64,000 nucleotides of DNA from Rubrobacter_A sp965214435 (GTDB taxonomy: Bacteria > Actinomycetota > Rubrobacteria > Rubrobacterales > Rubrobacteraceae): the NCBI GenBank assembly GCA_965214435.1, contig OZ243960.1, positions 744,001 through 808,000 on the forward strand, written 5' to 3'. This document shows positions 41,637 to 48,688 of the stretch, piece after piece. The translations under genes and the position numbers were made by a program. The first letter of the stretch is position 1, and the number at the start of each line of letters is the position of its first letter. Under the pieces are notes generated by a model. That model had not been told where the DNA came from and searched no databases. It saw only the letters and a program-made list of their open reading frames with translations.

Positions 41637-43463
41637 GTGGAGAGGAACGGAGCAAACGGGACTCGCAAAAACGGAGCCCGCACGCAGCGAGAGGACTACG
41701 AGGTCCGCGAGCACGACGTACTCGTGGTCGGGGCCGGTGGCGCGGGCCTCCGGGCGGCGGTCGAGGCGGCCGAGGCTGGTCTCTCCGTTGGTATCGTCAC
41801 GAAGTCCCTGCTCGGCAAGGCCCACACGGTCATGGCCGAGGGTGGTATAGCGGCCTCGGTCGGCAACGTGGACGCGGACGACGGCTGGCGGACCCACTTC
41901 ATGGATACCATGAAGAGCGGGAAGTTCATTAACAACTGGCAGATGGCGGAGCTTTTCGCCAAAGAAGCCCCGGACCGGGTCTACGAGCTAGAGCAGTGGG
42001 GGGCACTCTTCAACCGCACCGCGGAAGGTAAAATTTCCCAGCGCCCGTTCGGTGGGCACACCTACCGCCGGCTCTGTCACGTCGGCGACCGGACCGGTCT
42101 GGAATTGATCCGGACCATGCAGGAGCGGGTACTCGCCACCGACGCGAAGATCTACATGGAGACCACCGTCACCAAGCTCTTCAAGAAGGACGGGCGCGTG
42201 ACCGGGGCTCTGGCCTATACCCGCGAGTCCGGGAAGTTTATCCACTTCAAGGCCAAAGCCGTAGTAATGGCGACCGGCGGCTGGGGCCGCATCTTCAAGG
42301 TCACCTCGAACTCCTGGGAGGGGACCGGCGACGGCGTGGTTCTCTCCTACGACGTTGGGGCCGAGCTTGTCGACATGGAGATGATGCAGTTCCACCCGAC
42401 CGGCATGGTCTGGCCTCCGGGTGTGCGTGGCCTCCTGGTAACCGAGGGTGTGCGCGGCGAGGGTGGGCTTCTACGCAACGCCGAGGGCCGGCGCTACATG
42501 GAAGACTACGACCCCGAGAAGATGGAGCTCTCGACGCGGGACGTGGTCGCGCGGGCCAACTACACCGAGGTGCAGGAAGGCCGCGGCTCCGAGCACGGCG
42601 GCGTCCTGCTGGATATTACGCACCTCGGGTACGACAAGATCCTCCAGAAGCTTCCGACGATGCACGAGCAGTTCCTGAAGCTCGCCGATATAGACATCGC
42701 CAAAGAGCCGATGGAGGTCTTCCCGACCGTCCACTACACGATGGGCGGCGTGAAGATAGACCCCGAGACTGCGGCGAGCACCGTACCGGGGCTCTTTGCC
42801 GCCGGTGAGGTGGCGGGTGGTCTTCACGGGGCGAACCGCCTCGGCGGCAACTCGCTCTCCGACTTGCTGGTCTTCGGCCGCAGGGCCGGTATGGGAGCGA
42901 TAGCTTACATCGAGGAGAGCCACCACTCCGCGGACGCCGACGATAGGGAAGTGCAGACTGAGATACAGCGGGTGCTGGAGCCGCTCCACAATGAGAAGGG
43001 TCACGAGAGCCCGTACCTCATGCAGCAGGAGCTTCAGGAAGCGATGATGGAGCACGCGAACCTGATGCGGGACGAGGACTCCATCAAGGAGGGACTCGGC
43101 AAGATCCTCGGTCTCAAGGACCGGCTGGAAGGTGTTAGCGTACCGGGTTCGAGGTTCTTCAACCCCGGCTGGCACACGGCTCAGGACATCCGGTATCTGA
43201 TCCAGATCTCCGAGATCATCCTGCGCACCGCCCTGGAGCGCCGGGAGCGCCGCGGGGCACAGTGGAGGCTCGACTACGACGGACCCGACGAGGAACTCGG
43301 GCACCTCAACTTTATAGTGACAAAAGATCAGCAGGGAGAAGTCGGCATCGACAAGCGGGAGATCGCCCCGATGCCGGACCACCTAGCCCGGCTGTTCGAC
43401 GACGGTAATACTGAGAGGAGCATGGATGGCGGAGAACGGCAGGGAGCAGAGAGTCAGTTCTGA
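41637..43463 (+). CDS. sdhA: Succinate dehydrogenase/fumarate reductase flavoprotein subunit
   Basis: 608 residues. The FAD motif is VVGAGGAGLRAAVEAAEAGL, the covalent-FAD His is in GKAHTVMAEGGIAA, and the active-site Arg/His region is FPTVHYTMGGVKID. The Gly-rich GGLHGANRLGGNSLSDLLVF loop is also present. It oxidises succinate to fumarate at the cytoplasmic membrane face, passing electrons to SdhB. GTG start at 41637. The 3' end overlaps sdhB by 38 nt. Confidence 0.96.
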   Translation: MERNGANGTRKNGARTQREDYEVREHDVLVVGAGGAGLRAAVEAAEAGLSVGIVTKSLLGKAHTVMAEGGIAASVGNVDADDGWRTHFMDTMKSGKFINNWQMAELFAKEAPDRVYELEQWGALFNRTAEGKISQRPFGGHTYRRLCHVGDRTGLELIRTMQERVLATDAKIYMETTVTKLFKKDGRVTGALAYTRESGKFIHFKAKAVVMATGGWGRIFKVTSNSWEGTGDGVVLSYDVGAELVDMEMMQFHPTGMVWPPGVRGLLVTEGVRGEGGLLRNAEGRRYMEDYDPEKMELSTRDVVARANYTEVQEGRGSEHGGVLLDITHLGYDKILQKLPTMHEQFLKLADIDIAKEPMEVFPTVHYTMGGVKIDPETAASTVPGLFAAGEVAGGLHGANRLGGNSLSDLLVFGRRAGMGAIAYIEESHHSADADDREVQTEIQRVLEPLHNEKGHESPYLMQQELQEAMMEHANLMRDEDSIKEGLGKILGLKDRLEGVSVPGSRFFNPGWHTAQDIRYLIQISEIILRTALERRERRGAQWRLDYDGPDEELGHLNFIVTKDQQGEVGIDKREIAPMPDHLARLFDDGNTERSMDGGERQGAESQF

Positions 43464-44277
43464 GGCTCACTCCCCGGTCGAGAACCGGGAGTTGGGCTCG
43501 GAGAACGAGACCGTAAAGCTGAATATCTTCCGGGGAGACGCGGAAGGCGGCCAGGAGGTCGAGTACGAGCTAGAACTGGTCGAGGGCATGGTCGTCCTCG
43601 ACGCGGTTCTCCAGATACAGGCGCATCAGGCCCCAGACCTCGCCGTCCGCTGGAACTGCAAGGCTGCCCACTGCGGCTCGTGCAGCGCGGAGATCAACGG
43701 TAAGCCAAAGCTCCTGTGCAAGACGCGCGTCGAGGAGTACGGTGGAGAGCCCATCCACGTCCAGCCGATGAAAGCCTGGCCGATAATAAAGGACCTGGTC
43801 TCGGACGTCTCCTGGAACTACGAGGTCTCGCGCTCGATCACGCCGTTCCACAGTGAGCAGCAGGCGCCGTTCACGATGTACGAGGAGGACGTCGAGCGGC
43901 TCTACGAGCCGAAGAAGTGCATCGAGTGCTTTATGTGCCAGGACGTCTGCCACGTGCTGCGGACCCACCACAAGCACGACGAGTTCGCCGGTCCGCGATT
44001 CTTCGTGCGCAACCAGTGGCTAGAGATGCACCCGATGGACGACCAGAGCCGCCTGAAGTACCTCAAGGAAGAGCGCGGCGGCATCCAGTACTGCAACATC
44101 ACCAAGTGCTGCACGGAAGTCTGTCCGGTGGGCATCAAGATCACCGACAACTCCATCATCCCCTTGAAGGAGCGGGTCGCCGACGAATACTACGATCCGG
44201 CGAAGTGGTTGATGCGTAAGATCCGGGGTAACAAGAACGGCTCCCGGAACGGGGCGGCGGCCCGCAACGGGGCCTAG
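43426..44277 (+). CDS. sdhB: Succinate dehydrogenase iron-sulfur subunit
   Basis: 283 residues. The N-terminal plant-type ferredoxin domain binds the [2Fe-2S] cluster (CKAAHCGSCSAEI, with the last Cys in KLLCKTRV). The C-terminal domain has CIECFMCQDVC and YCNITKCCTEVCPVGI for the [4Fe-4S] and [3Fe-4S] clusters. A polar N-terminal tail of about 30 residues is longer than usual. It relays electrons from SdhA to the membrane anchor at 40868-41620. The stop lies 11 nt from the opposite-strand tRNA-Gly. Confidence 0.95.
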   Translation: MAENGREQRVSSEAHSPVENRELGSENETVKLNIFRGDAEGGQEVEYELELVEGMVVLDAVLQIQAHQAPDLAVRWNCKAAHCGSCSAEINGKPKLLCKTRVEEYGGEPIHVQPMKAWPIIKDLVSDVSWNYEVSRSITPFHSEQQAPFTMYEEDVERLYEPKKCIECFMCQDVCHVLRTHHKHDEFAGPRFFVRNQWLEMHPMDDQSRLKYLKEERGGIQYCNITKCCTEVCPVGIKITDNSIIPLKERVADEYYDPAKWLMRKIRGNKNGSRNGAAARNGA

Positions 44278-44288
44278 ATAGAAAAAGA

Positions 44289-44360
44289 GCGGACGACGGG
44301 CTTCGAACCCGCGACCTCCAGCTTGGGAAGCTGGCGCTCTACCAACTGAGCTACGTCCGC
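44289..44360 (-). tRNA. tRNA-Gly(CCC)
   Basis: The minus strand folds into a 72-nt cloverleaf: acceptor GCGGACG/CGTCCGC, D-arm GCTC/GAGC, anticodon stem CCAGC/GCTGG with loop TTCCCAA (anticodon CCC), and T-arm GCGGG/CCCGT with TTCGAAG. There is no encoded CCA. TCTTTTTC follows, which may help termination. Confidence 0.96.
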
Positions 44361-44412
44361 AAGTGGCGAAATTTTACCACGGCGGGCGTAGCTACATTAC
44401 TTTGAGGTTACT

Positions 44413-44934
44413 TTGAACCCACCCGAGTACAAGTTCTGTCCCCGGTGCGCGGGCACCCTGGACCTGCGGCAGCTAAAGGACGGCGAACCGGAGCGGCTGG
44501 TGTGCCGGGAGTGCGGGTTTATCTTCTACCAGGGGCCGAAACTCGTGGCCGGGGCGCTATTCGAGCTAGATGGTGGTATAAGCCTGGTTCAGCGCGCCAT
44601 AGAGCCCGGTTACGGCCAGTGGACTTTCCCCGGCGGCTTTGTCGAGCGCGGCGAGAACGCTGGGGCCGCCGCGGAGCGGGAGGTCTTTGAGGAAACGGGG
44701 CTCAAAGTCGAGGTGGGGGATATACTCGGCCTCTACTCCTACGAGGGACAGGTGCCGGCGATCGCCGTGTTCGCAGCAAAGGTCACGGGAGGCGTGCCAA
44801 CGCCTCTCGATGAGACGATGGATGTGCGAAGCTTTGCCCGGGACAGCCTACCGTGGAGCGAAATAGCATTCGCGAGTACCGAAGAAGCTCTCAAAGACTA
44901 CCTGCGCAAATATCCGGGAGGTACGGAGACTTGA
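44413..44934 (+). CDS. Nudix hydrolase with N-terminal zinc ribbon
   Basis: 173 residues. It starts with a zinc ribbon (FCPRCAGTL ... LVCRECGFIFY) followed by a Nudix domain whose box GGFVERGENAGAAAEREV, then FEETGL, matches G-x5-E-x7-REVxEExGL. The layout is that of NADH pyrophosphatase (NudC)-like or Nudix-ribbon proteins; the substrate cannot be told. The TTG start lies just after the tRNA-Gly on the other strand. The stop overlaps the start of the next gene (TTGA), so they are coupled. Confidence 0.9.
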   Translation: MNPPEYKFCPRCAGTLDLRQLKDGEPERLVCRECGFIFYQGPKLVAGALFELDGGISLVQRAIEPGYGQWTFPGGFVERGENAGAAAEREVFEETGLKVEVGDILGLYSYEGQVPAIAVFAAKVTGGVPTPLDETMDVRSFARDSLPWSEIAFASTEEALKDYLRKYPGGTET

Positions 44935-45695
44935 ACCTGCGCGACTACCTGGACTTCGCCGTGGAAAGCGCCTATGTGGCTGGCCGCTCTACGCTCAAGC
45001 ACTTCGATGCGGGGGTCGGGGTGGAGATCAAGGAGGACGATACGCCGGTCACGGTCGCCGACCGGGAGGCGGAGCGGTTGCTGCGGAAGCGCATTTCGGA
45101 ACGTTACCCCGGACACGCGGTTATTGGGGAGGAGTACGGGGAAGAGGGAGGGGGGAGCGAACGCTGGATCCTGGACCCCATAGACGGCACAAAGGCTTTT
45201 GTCCGGGGCGTGCCGCTCTACGGCACCCTGCTCGCGCTCGAAATAGAGGGCAACTGCGAGGTCGGTGTCGCATACTTCCCGGCCCTGGACGAGATGGTCT
45301 ACGCGGCGTCCGGAGAAGGCTGTTACCGTAACGGCCGCCGCTGCCGCGTGTCGGAAACGGACCGTCTGGACCGCAGCATCTTCTCCTTTACAGATGCCGC
45401 AAGCTTCGAGGAGTACGGTCGCGGAGAAGCCTGGCGGCGGCTGCGGGAAGCTACCTACTACAGCGCGGGTTGGTCGGACGCCTACGGCCACGCCCTCGTC
45501 GCTACCGGGAGGCTGGAGCTTATGCTGGACCCGGTAATGAATCTCTGGGACGGCGCTCCGTTCGCGCCTATTCTGCGCGAGGCGGGCGGCTTTTTCGGCG
45601 ACTGGTCGGGGGAGGAAACGGTCTACGCTGGCGAGGGACTCAGCACCACCCGGACGCTCCTGCCGCAGGTGCTAGATCTTATAGAGGACCGCTAG
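44931..45695 (+). CDS. Inositol monophosphatase / histidinol-phosphatase-like phosphatase
   Basis: 254 residues from TTG 44931, which overlaps the Nudix stop; a longer frame exists but the family starts here. Metal-site motifs of the IMPase superfamily are present: DTPVTVADREAE, GEEYGEE, ILDPIDGTKAFVRGVPLYGT and NLWDGAPFAPIL. The family includes HisN-type histidinol-phosphatases, PAP phosphatases and inositol phosphatases. The short length and GTKAFVRG motif favour the HisN side. Its 3' end overlaps the convergent CoaC-like gene by 17 nt. Confidence 0.88.
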   Translation: MNLRDYLDFAVESAYVAGRSTLKHFDAGVGVEIKEDDTPVTVADREAERLLRKRISERYPGHAVIGEEYGEEGGGSERWILDPIDGTKAFVRGVPLYGTLLALEIEGNCEVGVAYFPALDEMVYAASGEGCYRNGRRCRVSETDRLDRSIFSFTDAASFEEYGRGEAWRRLREATYYSAGWSDAYGHALVATGRLELMLDPVMNLWDGAPFAPILREAGGFFGDWSGEETVYAGEGLSTTRTLLPQVLDLIEDR

Positions 45696-46239
45696 AAGAA
45701 AGCGCCTCTTCGGCCGCCGCGACGACCTCCGCTTCATCCGCCAACCGCCCGACACCGGGTTGCTCTTCTCTAGAAGCCATGGCTCCTTCCGCCGGACCGA
45801 CGAAGTAGTGTCCCCAGCTCTGTAGCGTCCCGACGTTGCGACGGGTCGCCGGGCTACTCCACATCTCGGGGTTCATCGCCGGTGCCCACAGTACCTTTTC
45901 TGCCCCAGCAAGGACTGTCGCCGAAAGCAGGTCGTCCCCGAGCCCGATCGAGACCCGGGCCATGGCGTCGGCGGTCGCGGGGACTATGACCACGAGGTCC
46001 GCCCAGCGGGCGAGGGTTACGTGCTCAACGCGCCCGGAACGATCCCACCAGGTCTTGTCCGTGTAGAGCGGCTCTCCGGCGGCTATAGACAGCGTTTCCT
46101 CGGGGACAAAGCGGAAAGCGGCTGCGGTGGCGATGACCTTCACCTCGTGGCCTGACTCGCGGAGGCGGCGGATGACGCCAGGGGCCTTGTAAGCCGCGAT
46201 ACCGCCCGTAACACCCACGAGTATTTTCTTGCCCTCCAC
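45679..46239 (-). CDS. Stand-alone flavoprotein, phosphopantothenoylcysteine decarboxylase-like (CoaC)
   Basis: 186 residues of the Dfp/CoaC HFCD fold: KKILVGVTGGIAAYKAPGVI (FMN phosphate site), SGRVEHVTLARWADLVVIVP, ATADAMARVSIGLGDDLLSA and the active-site WAPAMNPEMWSSPATRRN. The PxMNxxMW motif supports decarboxylation of 4'-phosphopantothenoylcysteine. CoaB is not attached, whereas most bacteria have a CoaBC fusion; a related decarboxylase role is possible. GTG 46239 lies 6 nt after TATACT (minus strand), so it is probably leaderless. Confidence 0.87.
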   Translation of the reverse strand: MEGKKILVGVTGGIAAYKAPGVIRRLRESGHEVKVIATAAAFRFVPEETLSIAAGEPLYTDKTWWDRSGRVEHVTLARWADLVVIVPATADAMARVSIGLGDDLLSATVLAGAEKVLWAPAMNPEMWSSPATRRNVGTLQSWGHYFVGPAEGAMASREEQPGVGRLADEAEVVAAAEEALSSSGPL

Positions 46240-46272
46240 ACGAGGAGTATATACCGGCTAAGATAGGGTCTT

Positions 46273-47055
46273 ATGGAGAAGACACTGCAAGATAAGGTAA
46301 CCGTCGTTACCGGCGCTTCGAGTGGTATCGGGGAGGCGGCGGCCCGTGCGCTGGCCGAGCGGGGGGCGGCGGTCGTGCTCGCGGCCCGGAATCTAGAGCG
46401 ATTGCGCTCTATCGGGCGGGAGATCTCCGCTTCCGGCGGCCGGGTTATCGCCGTCGAGACGGATGTCTCGAACAAAGATTCCGTGGAACACCTGGTAGAG
46501 CGTACCGCCGAGATGCTCGGTCCTATCGACGTTTTGGTGAATAATGCGGGCGTTGGGCTCTCCGGACGGGTCGCGGAGCTTCGGGACGAAGACTTGCGGT
46601 ACGTGTTCGAGGTGAACCTGGTCGGGCCGGTCAACTGCATCCAGGCCGCGTTACCGCACATGAGACCCGGAAGTAGGATCATCAACGTCTCCTCGGTTGT
46701 CGGTAAACGCGCCATCCCGAACGTCGGTGGCTACTGCTCCACGAAGTTTGCCCTGAACGCCCTCTCCGACGCCCTGCGGGTCGAGCTCCACGGACGGGGC
46801 ATCACCGTCACGAACGTCTATCCGGGCACGACCCGCACGGAGTTTTCGAAGAACTCCCGGCGCACCAAAGACGAGGAGCGTGGCTGGCGTCCATCCGGCG
46901 TGCCGCCGGAGCGGGTAGCTGAGAAGATCTCCCGGGCCGCCGAGAAGGGTGGCCGTGATGTGTACGTGACCCTCCCGGACCGGCTATTCGTCGCCGCTTC
47001 GACCCTCGCCCCTGGCGTCATCGACCGGGTACTCCGCTCCTGGGTAAAGGAGTAA
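46273..47055 (+). CDS. Short-chain dehydrogenase, probably NADPH-dependent
   Basis: 260 residues. Cofactor motif TGASSGIGEAAARALAERG, with Arg following beta-2 (AARNLERL), which favours NADP(H). NNAGVG, the Ser of NVSSVV and YCSTKFAL complete the catalytic set. The C-terminal part has GITVTNVYPGTTRTEF and a VAEKISRAAEKG segment, as in the DltE/YqjQ group; substrate unknown. ATG 46273 lies 8 nt after TAAGAT, so the mRNA is probably leaderless. Divergent from the CoaC-like gene with only 33 nt between the starts. Confidence 0.88.
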   Translation: MEKTLQDKVTVVTGASSGIGEAAARALAERGAAVVLAARNLERLRSIGREISASGGRVIAVETDVSNKDSVEHLVERTAEMLGPIDVLVNNAGVGLSGRVAELRDEDLRYVFEVNLVGPVNCIQAALPHMRPGSRIINVSSVVGKRAIPNVGGYCSTKFALNALSDALRVELHGRGITVTNVYPGTTRTEFSKNSRRTKDEERGWRPSGVPPERVAEKISRAAEKGGRDVYVTLPDRLFVAASTLAPGVIDRVLRSWVKE

Positions 47056-47059
47056 TTCT

Positions 47060-47698
47060 TTGGGTATCGAGGACGCCGCCCTCATCCGGCTCCGGCGCTA
47101 CCGGAAAGAAGCCGACCGGTCCCTCGGCCTCATAGGAGAAGCCGAAGCTGCCGCCCGCCGGTTCTCTGAGAAGCTCTTTTCCGGGCTCCAGTATACGGCG
47201 GCTCTCGCCCGCGAGGCTGGATTTGAGGTGGAAACCGAAGGTGGGGGAGGAGTGCTCGTCATAAAGGTCCGGGCCAACCCTGGCGCGTCCGGCGCGGAAG
47301 CCCGGCTCACCCTGGGTTTGCTAAGGGGCGCCGCCGCCGAAAGCGACGAAGACCTCATGCACGAGGAGTTGAGCCGCTACGACCTCGACCCATCGAGTTA
47401 CTCGGGCCGCATCCTCGGCTGGTCGGAGGCTGTAGGCGAGAACGCCTGCCAGACTTTCGCCGTTTACCGGGACGGGGTCTGGAAGACGAAGGGCGTTTTC
47501 GTGGAGCGGGCTCGCGGCAAGGTAGACGACCCGGAAGACGTGATCCACGGTTTCTGCCTCAGGATAATGGGACGGCTTATAGACCTCGCCGCCCTTACCG
47601 GGGGCGCGGGCCGTCGCTGGTCAGAGGAGAAGACTTATACACTACCGGAACTTTTGAGGGGCGAGAATTTCCCTACGGAACTGCGGCTGCCCCGCTAG
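47060..47698 (+). CDS. Hypothetical protein (212 aa)
   Basis: I do not recognise a family. The N-terminal 40 residues are helical (LIRLRRYRKEADRSLGLIGE). A Gly-rich VETEGGGGVLVIKVRANPG segment follows, then a mixed alpha/beta C-terminal part. No signal or membrane segment is seen. The TTG start lies 4 nt after the SDR stop, so they are probably cotranscribed. The stop lies within a 14-bp dyad (47692-47705). Confidence 0.65.
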   Translation: MGIEDAALIRLRRYRKEADRSLGLIGEAEAAARRFSEKLFSGLQYTAALAREAGFEVETEGGGGVLVIKVRANPGASGAEARLTLGLLRGAAAESDEDLMHEELSRYDLDPSSYSGRILGWSEAVGENACQTFAVYRDGVWKTKGVFVERARGKVDDPEDVIHGFCLRIMGRLIDLAALTGGAGRRWSEEKTYTLPELLRGENFPTELRLPR

Positions 47699-47705
47699 CT
47701 AGCGG
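47692..47705. terminator. 14-bp palindrome between convergent genes
   Basis: CCGCTAGCTAGCGG is perfectly symmetric and covers the end of the 212-aa gene, 5 nt from the stop of the convergent Nudix gene. It could act as a two-way terminator, though no U-run is present. Confidence 0.4.
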
Positions 47706-47709
47706 CTGT

Positions 47710-48333
47710 TTAGTCGAAGTCCGCGAGTCTACCAGGGTCCCGGACGTACCCGAGCAGCCGGGAGATTTGGTCCGGCGTAACGCGCGTCAGGGAAAGCGCC
47801 GGAAGGTTGCTTACGCTGAAGAACTTCACCCCGTCGGTCTCCAGGCTCCGTGCAGGGCTACCACCCGTAAGCTCACACTGGAAGTAGAGCTTGTAGGTGT
47901 GATAGGGGATGGGCGGATGCGGATGTTTGTCCCGGTCCCACAGCGCCAGGAGACGCGTCGCCCGGACTTGGTAGCCGGACTCTTCACGAACCTCCCGCTC
48001 TACAGCCTCGCCGGGTGACTCGCCGACGTCCACCCACCCGCCGGGCAGCGTCCAGAGCCCGTCCTCCTTCTCCCGGACTAGGAGGACGGCGTCGTCCCTC
48101 ACCACTACGCCCCGGATGTCTAGCTTCGGGGTTGCATACCCAACTTCTCCGGCGAACAGGGTGTCGATACGGCCCGCCTCTGCGTCGGAGTTGAAAGCCA
48201 GGATCTCCGCCGCCACCCCGCGGACCTGCTCGTACCGCTCGATGTCGAAGGGGTCTTTGGCGTAGGTGAGGCCGCTCTGGGCGATAGCTTGCAGCTTTCT
48301 GGCCCACCGCAGCCATTCCGGGTTGGTTTCCAC
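47710..48333 (-). CDS. Nudix hydrolase with N-terminal extension (ADP-ribose pyrophosphatase-like)
   Basis: 207 residues. An N-terminal helical part (WLRWARKLQAIAQSGLTYAK, DPFDIERYEQVRGVAAEILA) typical of the NUDIX_N_2 group precedes a Nudix domain with the box GGWVDVGESPGEAVERE, then VREESGY. Proteins of this type hydrolyse ADP-ribose or similar nucleoside diphosphates. Its start lies 4 nt after the stop of the small winged-helix gene, so it belongs to the same operon as the coiled-coil nuclease. Confidence 0.88.
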   Translation of the reverse strand: METNPEWLRWARKLQAIAQSGLTYAKDPFDIERYEQVRGVAAEILAFNSDAEAGRIDTLFAGEVGYATPKLDIRGVVVRDDAVLLVREKEDGLWTLPGGWVDVGESPGEAVEREVREESGYQVRATRLLALWDRDKHPHPPIPYHTYKLYFQCELTGGSPARSLETDGVKFFSVSNLPALSLTRVTPDQISRLLGYVRDPGRLADFD

Positions 48334-48337
48334 GAGA

Positions 48338-48688
48338 TTACCCGCTGAAATCTTTGACCGACCGGGCCGTAAAGCCCCAGCGCCCCGGAAAGGGTTCCAG
48401 GAGCCCGCGGCCGGTCAACTCTTTCAGGGTCCCGGCTATCTCGTCGTCGGTAGAACCCTTTAAGGTGTTTCGGAGGTCGCGGCGGTTGATCTTGCGGTTC
48501 GGCAGATAGGAGCAGAGGCCCGCGTAGAGAACACGGGCGGCAGGGGAGAGGGATGGTAGAGTCCACACCTCCGGCTCGTACCAGAACTCCCCGATGCCGA
48601 CCGCGTTCTCCGGGCGCTCGTCTCTAGCGTCCGAGAGCGGCGTGACCTCCGGCAACTCCGACGACTTCTCCACGGACCGCCCCTCCAC
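48338..48688 (-). CDS. Small winged-helix protein coupled to the beta-CASP nuclease
   Basis: 116 residues, start GTG 48688 overlapping the last base of the nuclease TAG stop (TAGTG). A variable N-terminal part leads to FWYEPEVWTLPSLSPAARVL, then YAGLCSYLPNRKINRRDLRN and EIAGTLKELTGRGLLEPFPG, which looks like a helix-turn-helix/winged-helix domain of the replication-initiator or DnaD-like kind. No close family is recognised. The one-base overlap means it is translationally coupled to the nuclease, and a common function is likely. Confidence 0.72.
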   Translation of the reverse strand: MEGRSVEKSSELPEVTPLSDARDERPENAVGIGEFWYEPEVWTLPSLSPAARVLYAGLCSYLPNRKINRRDLRNTLKGSTDDEIAGTLKELTGRGLLEPFPGRWGFTARSVKDFSG

